64,000 bases of DNA, from NCBI GenBank assembly GCA_900469625.1, contig UBXV01000002.1, forward strand, positions 124,001-188,000, read 5' to 3'. The stretch comes from Hyphomicrobiales bacterium. Lineage in GTDB: Bacteria; Pseudomonadota; Alphaproteobacteria; Rhizobiales; Rhizobiaceae. Below, piece by piece: positions 28,660 to 37,055 of the stretch; the stretch's first letter is position 1; each line of letters opens with the position of its first letter. Under the pieces are notes generated by a model. That model was not told where the DNA came from and did no database searches. It saw only the letters and a list, made by a program, of their open reading frames with translations. The position numbers and the translations under genes were made by a program.

Positions 28660-29474
28660 ACCGTCTTTTTGGCACGGGGCGCTGCCTGGACGTGGCGATC
28701 GATCATGGCGTCTGCAACGAGCCGTCCTTCCTCGACGGTCTCGAGAATATGGAGGCTGTCGTCAAGGCGCTGGTCGATGCACGGCCGGACGCGATCCAGA
28801 TGAACTATGGCCAGGCCGATCTGCTGCAGGATATCCCCGGCAAGGACAAGCCGGCCCTGGTCATGCGCATCGACATGGGCAACCCGTACAACCGCATTCG
28901 TCACCGCGATATGTGGGCGGTGCTGCAGAACGAGGCCGAGCCGCTGATCGGCGCGCTGGAGATGGATGCCGCCTGCGTGGTCGTCAATCTGTTCATGCTG
29001 CCGGACGAACCGGATCTGTTCCGCCAGTGTGTTGCCAACATTTCCCGCGTGCGCGCCGACTGCGAAAAATACGGCATGCCGCTGATGATCGAGCCGCTTG
29101 TCATGCAGCCGGTCACCGAGCGCGGCGGCTACATGGTCGACGGCGATGCGGAAAAGATCGTGACGCTGACGCGGCTCGCCCGCGAGATGGGCGCCGACAT
29201 CGTCAAGGCCGATCCGACGACCAATGCGGAGGATTTCCACCGCGTTGTCGAGGCGGCGCGCTGCCCGGTTCTGGTGCGTGGCGGCGGCAAGGAAGACCTG
29301 CGCGCCGTGTTCGACAAGTCCGCGGCCTTGATGCGACAGGGCGCTGTCGGCATGGTCTACGGGCGCAACATCTACCAGCATGCAAACCCGAGCGCCGTCG
29401 TCCGGGGCTTGATGGCCATCGTGCACGACGACGCCGATGGTGCGGCCGCCTTCGCATTGTACCAGCAGGGCTGA
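28632..29474 (+). CDS. DhnA/LsrF-type class I aldolase (DeoC/LacD superfamily)
   Basis: 280 residues from the ATG at 28632, preceded by AAAGGAG within the end of the upstream gene. It has the TIM-barrel features of the DhnA/LsrF group: LDVAIDHGV at the N-terminus, a Lys in ADIVKADPTTN (about residue 195) at the place of the Schiff-base Lys, and VLVRGGGKED (about 215) plus GMVYGRNIYQH (about 240) forming the phosphate-binding end. Known members cleave or thiolyse phosphorylated ketoses. Here it is predicted to split the ketose phosphate made by the GlpD-like enzyme, giving DHAP and a short aldehyde. Substrate is inference. Confidence 0.88.
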   Translation: MRNNRKVRMNRLFGTGRCLDVAIDHGVCNEPSFLDGLENMEAVVKALVDARPDAIQMNYGQADLLQDIPGKDKPALVMRIDMGNPYNRIRHRDMWAVLQNEAEPLIGALEMDAACVVVNLFMLPDEPDLFRQCVANISRVRADCEKYGMPLMIEPLVMQPVTERGGYMVDGDAEKIVTLTRLAREMGADIVKADPTTNAEDFHRVVEAARCPVLVRGGGKEDLRAVFDKSAALMRQGAVGMVYGRNIYQHANPSAVVRGLMAIVHDDADGAAAFALYQQG

Positions 29475-29528
29475 TTGCAGCCGAAGCTGGTACAAGGACG
29501 ACGATCCGAACCTTGGGAGGGGTTCTTT

Positions 29529-31061
29529 ATGGCAGACTATCTTCTGGGACTCGACGCCGGAAACACCGTGATCAAGGCGGTGATTTTCGACCTCGAGGGC
29601 AACGAGATCGCGGCGGCCGCGCAGGAGGGGCACAGTCGTGTGCCGCGGCCGGGGCACGTCGAGCGCGGGCTCGAGGAACTGTGGACCCATGCCCGCGCCG
29701 TCATCCGCCAATGCGTCGAACGCGCCGGCATCCGCGCCGAAGAGATCGTCGCGATCGGTTGCGCCGGTCATGGCAACGGTCTCTATGCTCTCGACGCGCA
29801 GGGAGAGCCGCTGCTTGGCATCCAGTCGCTCGATACGCGCGCTGCCGGATTGGTGGAAGAATGGAAGGCGCAAGGGGTCGGCGACCGGACCTATGCCATC
29901 GGTCGCCAGCGACCCTGGCCATCGCAGACGCCGACGCTTCTTGCCTGGCTCAAGCGCTACCAGCCGGAGACCTTCGCCAGGATCGGCACGGTGTTCCTGT
30001 GCAAGGATTTCATCGTCAACCGCCTGACCGGGCGACGTGTCAGCGACGTCTCCGACATGACCGGCTGCGGTCTGCTCAACGTCGTCAACCGGCGTTACGA
30101 TCGCGACCTGATGGCTGCCTTCGATCTCGGGGAAGCAACCGGCCTCTTGCCGGATCTGGCCGAGAGTGCAGATGTCGTCGGCACGGTCACGCCGGAGGCA
30201 GCAGAACAGACCGGGCTTGCCGCTGGCACACCGGTGGTCGGCGGTCTCTTCGACGTCATCGCCTCTGCCGTCGGCTCGGGCGTGACGCGAACCGGCGCGG
30301 CCTCCATCATCGCCGGAACCTGGAGCATCAACCAGGTGATCATCGACGGCCCGGATCTTTCCGGCCCGGTCTTCATGTCGTCCACCTTCGATCGCGGCCG
30401 TTACATGGCCATCGAGTCGAGCGCGACCTCGGCTGCCAATCTCGAATGGCTGGTGCGTGAGTTCTTTGCCGAAAGCGGCATCGAGGACGGGCGCTCGCCC
30501 TACGATGTCTGCTGCGCGCTTGCAGCCGAAATCGAGCCTGCCGCCAACGACCCGATCTATCATCCGTTTCTCTATGGCGCGCAGCAGGACGGCAATGCCC
30601 GGGCCGGTTTCTACGGGGTTGCCGGCTGGCACACGAAGGGGCATCTCGTGCGCGCGGTTCTGGAAGGTGTCGCCTTCGGCCATCGCCAGCACATCGCCAC
30701 CATGCGCGCGGCAGGCGCGAGTTTCGACGAAGCTGTGCTTTCAGGCGGCGGGTCGCGCAGCCTGATCTGGCCCCAAATCTTTGCCGACGTGCTCGGCGTT
30801 CCGGTGTCTGTCGCCCGCTCGCGCGAAACCGGCGCGCTCGGGGCCGCGATTGCCGCCGGCACCGGAGCTGGCATCTTTGCCGATTTTTCTGAGGGTGCGG
30901 CTGCGATGGTCAGGACGGAACGGCATTACCGGCCAGATCCGGCAATGACGCGCCATTACGAGAGACGCTACGGCGTTTACCGCGATATCGCCGATGCGAT
31001 GGGCCCGATCTGGCGACGGCTTTCGAACGCCGGCGCCGAGGTCCAGGAGGCGGCAGCCTAG
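29529..31061 (+). CDS. FGGY-family carbohydrate kinase (LyxK/EryA/LsrK-like)
   Basis: 510 residues from the ATG at 29529, behind GGGAGGGG. N-terminal phosphate-binding loop LGLDAGNTVIKAVIFD; then GCAGHGNGLYALDAQGEPL, TPVVGGLFDVIASAVGSG and C-terminal LSGGGSRSLIWPQIFADVLG, all typical of FGGY kinases. The pattern around GHGNGLY and the SFDV-like GGLFDV is closest in my memory to L-xylulose kinase (LyxK) and erythritol kinase (EryA). It phosphorylates the imported polyol or ketose in the cytoplasm and probably makes the ligand sensed by the SorC regulator. Last gene of the operon. Confidence 0.9.
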   Translation: MADYLLGLDAGNTVIKAVIFDLEGNEIAAAAQEGHSRVPRPGHVERGLEELWTHARAVIRQCVERAGIRAEEIVAIGCAGHGNGLYALDAQGEPLLGIQSLDTRAAGLVEEWKAQGVGDRTYAIGRQRPWPSQTPTLLAWLKRYQPETFARIGTVFLCKDFIVNRLTGRRVSDVSDMTGCGLLNVVNRRYDRDLMAAFDLGEATGLLPDLAESADVVGTVTPEAAEQTGLAAGTPVVGGLFDVIASAVGSGVTRTGAASIIAGTWSINQVIIDGPDLSGPVFMSSTFDRGRYMAIESSATSAANLEWLVREFFAESGIEDGRSPYDVCCALAAEIEPAANDPIYHPFLYGAQQDGNARAGFYGVAGWHTKGHLVRAVLEGVAFGHRQHIATMRAAGASFDEAVLSGGGSRSLIWPQIFADVLGVPVSVARSRETGALGAAIAAGTGAGIFADFSEGAAAMVRTERHYRPDPAMTRHYERRYGVYRDIADAMGPIWRRLSNAGAEVQEAAA

Positions 31062-31148
31062 CCACAAAAGGCGCGCTGAGAGGGAAGTCCCTGCTGCCGC
31101 GGGTCGCTGAAACCGTGAAGCCGAGGGCGGGGAGGCGGCCATCGGCTT

Positions 31149-31171
31149 GTTCGTTCCATCTCGAAACGAAC
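31149..31171. terminator. Stem-loop between convergent operon ends
   Basis: 7-bp stem (31149-31155 with 31165-31171), 9-nt loop, in the 162-bp gap between the kinase gene (plus) and the porin gene (minus). No U-run on either side; a modest termination candidate. Confidence 0.3.
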
Positions 31172-31223
31172 GCCGCCGCCTTGGGAGGGAATGGGCAACG
31201 GCGCTGCAATCGCGTGGAAGAAA

Positions 31224-31862
31224 TCAGAACCGCATGTTCACGCCGGCCTTGATGACGTGGCTGTTGATGTCCTTTTCGGTCGTGCCGAAGGCCGTGCTCG
31301 TGCGGACATCCGGCGTGGCGATGTAGTTGTACTCGAGCTTGGCCGAGAGGCCGCCGCCGAAGCCCTGCTCGACGCCGGCGCCGACCAGATAACCGCCCTT
31401 GAAGCCGACGTCGTTCTGGACGCCGCCGCCCTTCTTGTAGCTGGTCATGGCATAACCGGCGGTGCCGTAGACGAGCGTCTGGTCGAAGGACAGGCCGGCC
31501 TTCGCCTTGATCGCACCGCGCCATTTTTCCTTGAGCTTGCCGCCACGGACATTGTGTTCGGTGTCGCCGAGGTAGGATCCCTCGATTTCCGTGCCGACGA
31601 TGCCCGGCCCCATCTGCATGTTGTAGCCGGCCTGCGCGCCGAAGGCGACGCCGTTGCGATCGGAAAACGGGTTGGGGCTGCCGGAAAAGCCGATGCCGCC
31701 ATGGGCGCCGACATAGGCACCGGTCCAGTTGAAGGCCGGCGGATCCTGGTAGGTGGACGCCGGCTCCGGCGAATAGGGATCGGCGGCCTGAGCCTGCTGG
31801 GTGCCGGCTGCGGCCAGAAGGGCGAGGCCGAGCGAGAGGCAGAGTGCGTGACGTTGCTGCAT
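31224..31862 (-). CDS. Outer-membrane beta-barrel protein (Omp25/Omp31 family)
   Basis: 212 residues from the ATG at 31862. A signal peptide (MQQRHALCLSLGLALLAAAGTQQAQAA) is followed by a short Pro-rich stretch and then NWTGAYVGAHGGIGFSG, the entry of the rhizobial/Brucella Omp25-like barrel. Alternating strands follow (YNMQMGPGIVGTEIEGSYLGD, WRGAIKAKAGLSFDQTLVYGTAGYA, LSAKLEYNYI), and the chain ends in VNMRF with the C-terminal Phe expected for BamA insertion. Eight strands are likely. A structural or stress-linked envelope protein. Confidence 0.9.
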   Translation of the reverse strand: MQQRHALCLSLGLALLAAAGTQQAQAADPYSPEPASTYQDPPAFNWTGAYVGAHGGIGFSGSPNPFSDRNGVAFGAQAGYNMQMGPGIVGTEIEGSYLGDTEHNVRGGKLKEKWRGAIKAKAGLSFDQTLVYGTAGYAMTSYKKGGGVQNDVGFKGGYLVGAGVEQGFGGGLSAKLEYNYIATPDVRTSTAFGTTEKDINSHVIKAGVNMRF

Positions 31863-32077
31863 GGCGTTACTCCGTGGATTGGACTTGGCGCCGGTCGCGG
31901 CGCTCAGATCCTGCCGCCTCGTTCGCGCCGGACTGGCGCGATGATCGACGCTGCAAGATGGGTGCACTTGTGCGCCGCACGGATTGCATCAACATTGCAA
32001 ATGTCGATTAAATTGCTGATTTTATTATTAATAACCTGTTAGGACCTGTGGCGTTGGCCGGGCAACCTTCACGGATC
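31863..32077 (-). promoter_or_regulatory. AT-rich upstream region of the porin gene
   Basis: 215 bp without a gene. The stretch 31985-32045 is markedly AT-rich and holds a short inverted repeat ACATT-GCA-AATGT (31992-32004). A porin promoter is expected here, but I cannot fix a -35/-10 pair. Whether the neighbouring two-component system acts on it is open. Confidence 0.35.
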
Positions 32078-33415
32078 TCAGGCTGCGGGCAGCGTGATGC
32101 GGAAACAGGCACCGCCTGATGGCGCGCAGACCACCGAGATGTGGCCCTTGTGACGGCTGACGATTTCGCTGACGAGATGCAGGCCGAGGCCGGTGCCGTG
32201 ATCGCGCGGCAACAGCCGGTGAAAAGGCTCGAAGATCCGTTCCCTTTCACTTTCGGGCACACCGGGTCCTTCGTCGCTGACTTCAATGATGCCGCCACGG
32301 TCCACATGGATGGAAATAAGGCCACCGGCGTGCTCGATGGCGTTTCGCACCAGGTTGGTGACGGCGCGCTCGAGGGCGCCAGCGTCTCCGCGCGCATTGA
32401 CCTGGTCGGGGCCATGGCTGAAGGAGATGTCGCAACCGGCCGACAGCGCCAGCGGCGCGAGATCCGCGGCCACGTCGCGGCAGAGCGAGACAAGATCGAG
32501 TGGCGCGAAATGGGATCCGTCGCGGTCGATGCGCTCGAGATCGAGCAACTGCTCGGCAAGTCCGGCGATGCGGGCGGCATCGACCAGGAGACGGCTGCGC
32601 AGCGGGCCGAAATCCATGCCCTCAAGCCGCGTCTGCAGGATCGCGACCGGGGTTCGAAGTTCATGGGCGGCATCGAGAATGAAACGCTGGCGCCGTTCGT
32701 AGCCTTCGTCGAGGCGCTGCAGCGCACCGTTGACGGCCTCCACGAGCGGCCGCACCTCACCGGGCACGCGGCCATCGGGCAGGCGGGCGCCACGGCGGTC
32801 GACGTCGATGCTCCGCGCGTGGTCAGCCACCTCGGCAAGGCTCGAAAAGGCGCGGCGCACGATGATCGGAATGGCGAAGGCCGGAATGAGCACCAGGATC
32901 AGCACGATCGGCAACAGCAGCAGGTTCGTCAGGAAGAACACCGCGAACGAGGCGCTCCACAGTCGTCCGCCGCCGGTCAGAACGGTGTAGGGGCCGCCTT
33001 CGGCCTCGATCACGCGGACGACGGCTGACAGCACATAGGGTTCGACGCCATCGCGGATGTCGCCGAAGGTGACCCTGTCGAGATGGCTGCCGATGCCGCG
33101 ATAGGCATCGGGCACCGGTCCGCTCTCGACAGTCTCGCCGCGGGCGTTTCGGACGATGAACCAGAAACCGGGGCTCTCGGCGCGCATCGCGCCGAGCTCG
33201 GGCGTATCCTTCAGTCGCAGCCTCTGGTCGGGCCCGACCTCGACGGCGCCGGCCGCGATCGACGCAGAGCCGGCGTCGAGGATCATGCCGCCGAGATCGG
33301 CACGGATCAGGAGCGCCATGAAGCCGGCAATGACGGTGACGAGCAACAGCACCTGAAACGTGAGGATATGCCAGATCAGCCGCTTCTTCAGCGAGTGGTT
33401 GGCGCTGGCCGTCAC
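32078..33415 (-). CDS. Sensor histidine kinase
   Basis: 445 residues. TM1 about 13-37, periplasmic sensor loop about 38-155, TM2 about 158-186, HAMP linker about 187-240. The HisKA domain holds the phospho-accepting His in FILDAAHELRTPVAIL (about 250). The ATPase domain has N-box NLVRNAIEH, G1 DEGPGVP and G2 GTGLGLHLV. It phosphorylates the response regulator encoded just upstream in the transcript, and its start overlaps that gene by 4 bp (ATGA). The periplasmic loop has no domain I recognise, so the signal is unknown. Confidence 0.94.
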   Translation of the reverse strand: MTASANHSLKKRLIWHILTFQVLLLVTVIAGFMALLIRADLGGMILDAGSASIAAGAVEVGPDQRLRLKDTPELGAMRAESPGFWFIVRNARGETVESGPVPDAYRGIGSHLDRVTFGDIRDGVEPYVLSAVVRVIEAEGGPYTVLTGGGRLWSASFAVFFLTNLLLLPIVLILVLIPAFAIPIIVRRAFSSLAEVADHARSIDVDRRGARLPDGRVPGEVRPLVEAVNGALQRLDEGYERRQRFILDAAHELRTPVAILQTRLEGMDFGPLRSRLLVDAARIAGLAEQLLDLERIDRDGSHFAPLDLVSLCRDVAADLAPLALSAGCDISFSHGPDQVNARGDAGALERAVTNLVRNAIEHAGGLISIHVDRGGIIEVSDEGPGVPESERERIFEPFHRLLPRDHGTGLGLHLVSEIVSRHKGHISVVCAPSGGACFRITLPAA

Positions 33416-34086
33416 GTCGCCGTCCTCAGAAGATATCCGACGCCGCGAATGCCGTGGATCTCGACGCCGGAGCCCGATTCCAGCAGCTTGCGGCGCAATC
33501 GCGAGACATGGGCGTCGAGCGAATTGGACTGGATCTCGTCGTCATAGCCATAGACCGATTCCTCCAGCGTCGAGCGTTGCACCGTCCGACCCTGCCGGCG
33601 TACCAGCGCCTCGAGCACGAGAAGCTCACGACGGGGAAGTTCGAACACGCGGCCGTCGATGCGCGCTTCCCGACCGTCGAAGTCGAAGACGAGATTGCCG
33701 ATGCGGGCCGTCATCGGGGCGAGATCGGGCGCGCGACGCATCAATGCGCGCAGTCTGGCCAGCAATTCCTCGACTGAGAAAGGCTTGGCCAGATAGTCGT
33801 CCGCCCCCATGTCCAGCCCCTTGATCCGTTCGTCGACGCTGCCCCGCGCCGTCAGCACGATGACGGGAATGCCAGCCTTCAGCGCACGCACGCGCGGGAT
33901 GAGCGTCAGGCCGTCGCCATCGGGCAGTTGCCGGTCGAGAATGACTGCGTCATGCACCTGGCTCGCCATTGCCGCGATCGCGTGATCGAGCGACGGGGCG
34001 TGGTCGAGGATCATGTCGTAGCGGCCGAGGGCAACGCTGAGCGCTGCCGCCATCTCCAACTCGTCCTCTACAAGCAGCAGGCGCAT
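33412..34086 (-). CDS. OmpR/PhoB-type response regulator
   Basis: 224 residues. Receiver domain 1-120 with acidic pocket E8/D9, phospho-acceptor Asp in VILDRQLPDGDG (about residue 51), Thr in VLTARG and Lys in YLAKPF. Winged-helix output domain about 128-222 with SNSLDAHVSRLRRKL as recognition helix. It acts as a transcription factor under the adjacent histidine kinase. No obvious direct target is marked; the porin gene downstream of the kinase is one candidate. Confidence 0.95.
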   Translation of the reverse strand: MRLLLVEDELEMAAALSVALGRYDMILDHAPSLDHAIAAMASQVHDAVILDRQLPDGDGLTLIPRVRALKAGIPVIVLTARGSVDERIKGLDMGADDYLAKPFSVEELLARLRALMRRAPDLAPMTARIGNLVFDFDGREARIDGRVFELPRRELLVLEALVRRQGRTVQRSTLEESVYGYDDEIQSNSLDAHVSRLRRKLLESGSGVEIHGIRGVGYLLRTAT

Positions 34087-34460
34087 GTCTCGTTACTCCG
34101 GCGTCGTTTCGTGGTTGCCGCACCTTTGATCGACGCGCATTGCCGCAAAGTTGCGGTGTGTGCGGGCACCGGACGGATCATTTGTGGATCCACGCGCAAG
34201 GCAACCGCAACCCTTCCGCGACGGCATTTACGGTATCCGACGGCACGACGAAGCAGGCAGCGATCGATACAATCGTCGCGGGGACATCAAAAGAATGCGA
34301 GGGGGCTTGGTCGCAACGACCGGGCTCGGCCGCGTCCTGGCCGCAGGCGGGCAGAGCGGAACGTTGGACGGGCGTGATGGGTGCCGGCCTGACTGTCGCC
34401 GAGACGAGCGGCAGCGGCGGTCCTTCGGGCCCGCCGCGTTTTCGCTGGAAATTCCGGTCG
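34087..34460. other. Gap without a recognisable gene
   Basis: 374 bp between the response-regulator start and the M14 peptidase stop. Several frames are open but their translations show no family resemblance. One stem-loop (34414-34437, 7 bp plus 2 bp with a mismatch) lies 24 bp past the peptidase stop codon and could end that transcript. The promoter of the two-component system must lie near 34090-34250, but no strong boxes are visible. Confidence 0.5.
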
Positions 34461-36200
34461 CTATGCGACCGCCATCATCGTCTGGAACGCCTCGTAGGCG
34501 GCCAGGACCGTCTCGCGCTGCGCCTCATGGCCGGCAACGAACGCGTCGCCATAGATGGTTTCGTCCGGATATTCCGTGATCAGCGTCAACGGTGCCTTGT
34601 GGCGATCGTCGACGGAGATGAGGCAGGGGAAGCCGTTGATGATGCGGAAACCGGTTTCGCCCGCATGGGTTTCATAAAGCGCGATCTGCCGGTCGTTGTA
34701 GGCGAGCAGGCCGGGAACCGCTGCCAGGCGTGCCGTCACCGCCTCGATCAGTTGTTCGGCGCGCTGCTCCCAATCGGCATGATGGCGCATGATCAGGAAG
34801 AAGCCCTTGGGCAGGGTCCACATGGCAAAGCCGCGCGGCACGTAACCCGACAGCGGCCGCGTCCACTCATGCGATGGGTAGCCGTGCAAATTGACGTGAA
34901 GTTCGGCGCCTGACAGCGCATCGGCCTCGTTGCGGATCGCCCGCTCGTTGAGCGCGGTGCCGGTGCGGTATTCCAGGTCGTCGCCAAGCGCCGTATAGCG
35001 GGCGGCATGGTGCATGTGCAGCGGGTTGTCGGCGCGCAGCCGCTGGTGAACGGCGTAACCATCCGGATTTTCGAGGGGCGAGATCGTGAAGTGCGTACCC
35101 GGGAGCGCCGCGAGCGTCTGGGCGGCCCTGAGCGCGCCGACGATGCCGGTGGTTTCGTTGGGATGCTGGCCGCCGCTGATCATCACCGCGGCGTCGCTGC
35201 CCTGGCGATAGCGCGCCTTGACCGGCCGACCGGCGCGAGAATGTGCTTCGAACGGCTGTCCGCCGACCTTTTCCAGTTCGGCGTGGATCTGGACCACGGC
35301 AAGCGGCGCCTTTGCCGTGTCGATCGGCTGGCTCTCGCCTTCGGCGTCGGATGTGGCGAGCGGCCGGGTCTCGACGCGCACCGACGGCTTGCCGTCGGCA
35401 AGGACGATTTCCGGTACGATCTGGCCGGGCTTCAGGCCACGGTCGCCGAGCGGGCGGCCGGACTTCTTCTGGAACACTTCGAGCAGCGAGAAGTAGAAGT
35501 CCTCGTGCAGCGCTTCGCGCAGGCTGACGACCTCTTCGCCGACAGGCAGTCTGAGGTCGCTGATCGGCAAGGTCACGTGGATGTTGAGTTCGTCGAAATA
35601 GGGTTCTGCGTCGCCCCAGCCATGCTCGGCGATCGCGCGCATCGCGCCGGCGAACAGCCGTTCGTAATCGGTTTCGAGGTGGCACTCGCGCCTTTTGCTG
35701 CTGGTGTCGTCGAGACGGACCCAGCCGGTCGGCGACAGCAGCGTTTCGCCGACGAAATCCGTGTGCTGGCGGTTGGGTGCAAAGACCGCATGGGTTTCCG
35801 TGCGGCCGTCGGCAAAGGTCAGCGCGACATCGTAGGTCAGGGCCCGGTCGCTGCCACCGACAAAGGTAATTTGCGCGTTGCCGATGAGCGCCGCCAGCGG
35901 ATAGGCCTCGAGCAGGAAGCGGTTTGCCGGGCAGCCTTCCGGCTGCGGATAGCGGATGTCGACACGCTTCAGCGCCTTTAGGTCGACGTCCTCGAGGAAG
36001 AAATGCAGGAGCGGCTTGTAGGCGCTCCTGAACTTCGCCTCGACGCCGAAGGCGGCGAGCTTCTGCTCGGCCGCCTCTCGGCTTTTACGGTCATCGAAGA
36101 GCCATGCCTCCAGCCGGGTGCCGCGGGCAGCCTCCTTGCCGTAGGTTGCGAGCATGGTGTCGAGCGTGCGCTCGAAGGTCCCTTCGAATATCGTGGTCAT
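34461..36200 (-). CDS. M14-family zinc metallopeptidase with a large N-terminal region
   Basis: 579 residues from the ATG at 36200. The C-terminal part is an M14 carboxypeptidase-like domain: zinc ligands His and Glu in GGQHPNETTG (about residue 343), third ligand His in NLHGYPSHEW (about 445), and TEYPDETIYGD (near 550) as the probable catalytic Glu. The first 300 or so residues belong to no domain I recognise. No signal peptide is seen, so it should be cytoplasmic. It overlaps the upstream permease gene by 4 bp and closes a peptide-uptake operon, so it probably trims imported peptides. Such proteins may cleave C-terminal residues or amide-linked derivatives. Confidence 0.88.
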   Translation of the reverse strand: MTTIFEGTFERTLDTMLATYGKEAARGTRLEAWLFDDRKSREAAEQKLAAFGVEAKFRSAYKPLLHFFLEDVDLKALKRVDIRYPQPEGCPANRFLLEAYPLAALIGNAQITFVGGSDRALTYDVALTFADGRTETHAVFAPNRQHTDFVGETLLSPTGWVRLDDTSSKRRECHLETDYERLFAGAMRAIAEHGWGDAEPYFDELNIHVTLPISDLRLPVGEEVVSLREALHEDFYFSLLEVFQKKSGRPLGDRGLKPGQIVPEIVLADGKPSVRVETRPLATSDAEGESQPIDTAKAPLAVVQIHAELEKVGGQPFEAHSRAGRPVKARYRQGSDAAVMISGGQHPNETTGIVGALRAAQTLAALPGTHFTISPLENPDGYAVHQRLRADNPLHMHHAARYTALGDDLEYRTGTALNERAIRNEADALSGAELHVNLHGYPSHEWTRPLSGYVPRGFAMWTLPKGFFLIMRHHADWEQRAEQLIEAVTARLAAVPGLLAYNDRQIALYETHAGETGFRIINGFPCLISVDDRHKAPLTLITEYPDETIYGDAFVAGHEAQRETVLAAYEAFQTMMAVA

Positions 36201-37051
36201 CGTGAAGTTCTGCCTGTTGGGTCGAGACTGTCGCGCAGCCAGTCGCCGAGAAGGTTGAGGCCAAGGACGGTGAGAAGGATTGCAAGGCCCGGGAAGACGC
36301 TGACCCACCAGGCGTTCTGCAGGTAGGTGCGGCCGTCGGCCAGCATGCCACCCCAGCTCGGGATCAACGGGTCGACGCCGAGGCCGAGGAAGGTCAGGCT
36401 GCTTTCGAGCAGGATGTTGTTGGCGACATTGAGCGTCATCAACACGATGACCGGCCCGATCAGGTTCGGCAGCAGATGCTGGAACAGGATCTTGTAGTCG
36501 CGAACGCCGATGGCACGGGCCGACTGGATGAACTCGCGCTCGCGCAGCGACAGCACCGAGCCGCGCACCAGGCGGGCATATTGCACCCATTGCGACACGA
36601 TCAGCAGGATGATGGTGTTACCGAGCCCGCCGCCGACGATGGCGATGAAGGTGATGGCAAGCAGGATGAACGGAAGCGCCAGCTGAACGTCGGCAAAACG
36701 CATGACCACCATGTCCCAGAAGCCACGGTAATAGCCGGAGACGAGACCCATCACCACGCCCACGACGACGGCGCCGGCAACCGAGGTAAAGCCGACCAGC
36801 AGCGAAATCTTGCCGCCGGCAACCACGCGCGCCAGCACGTCGCGGCCGAGCGGATCGGTGCCGAACGGATGCGCCCAGTTGACGAACGGCGCAGTCAGCC
36901 GCGCCATCAGATCGATCTTGTCGGCGCCGCCTGGAAATAGCACGCCGGAGAGCAGAACGGCGAGGCACATGCCGCCGGCAAGCAGCGTGCCGAGGATGAA
37001 TTCGAGATTGCGGAAACGGGCGAAGCGGCTGTTTGCGGCCTTGGTGGTCAT
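36197..37051 (-). CDS. Peptide ABC transporter permease (DppC family)
   Basis: 284 residues from the ATG at 37051. Six hydrophobic segments; the N-terminal domain ends in NWAHPFGTDPLGRDVLARVVAGGKISLLVG, a DppC/OppC hallmark, and the EAA loop is ARAIGVRDYKILFQHLLPN (about 195). It forms the inner-membrane channel with the DppB-like protein encoded 4 bp upstream. Confidence 0.94.
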   Translation of the reverse strand: MTTKAANSRFARFRNLEFILGTLLAGGMCLAVLLSGVLFPGGADKIDLMARLTAPFVNWAHPFGTDPLGRDVLARVVAGGKISLLVGFTSVAGAVVVGVVMGLVSGYYRGFWDMVVMRFADVQLALPFILLAITFIAIVGGGLGNTIILLIVSQWVQYARLVRGSVLSLREREFIQSARAIGVRDYKILFQHLLPNLIGPVIVLMTLNVANNILLESSLTFLGLGVDPLIPSWGGMLADGRTYLQNAWWVSVFPGLAILLTVLGLNLLGDWLRDSLDPTGRTSR

Positions 37052-37055
37052 CGGC

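Noticed and set aside
28484-30692. Very long overlapping open frames on both strands across the aldolase and kinase genes
   Set aside because: Their translations are Arg/His/Gly-rich or otherwise unlike any protein family, whereas the aldolase and kinase frames have clear motifs and ribosome-binding sites.
34140-34913. Plus-strand open frame in the 34.1-34.9 kb gap
   Set aside because: It runs antisense into the M14 peptidase gene, has no plausible Shine-Dalgarno sequence and no recognisable domain.
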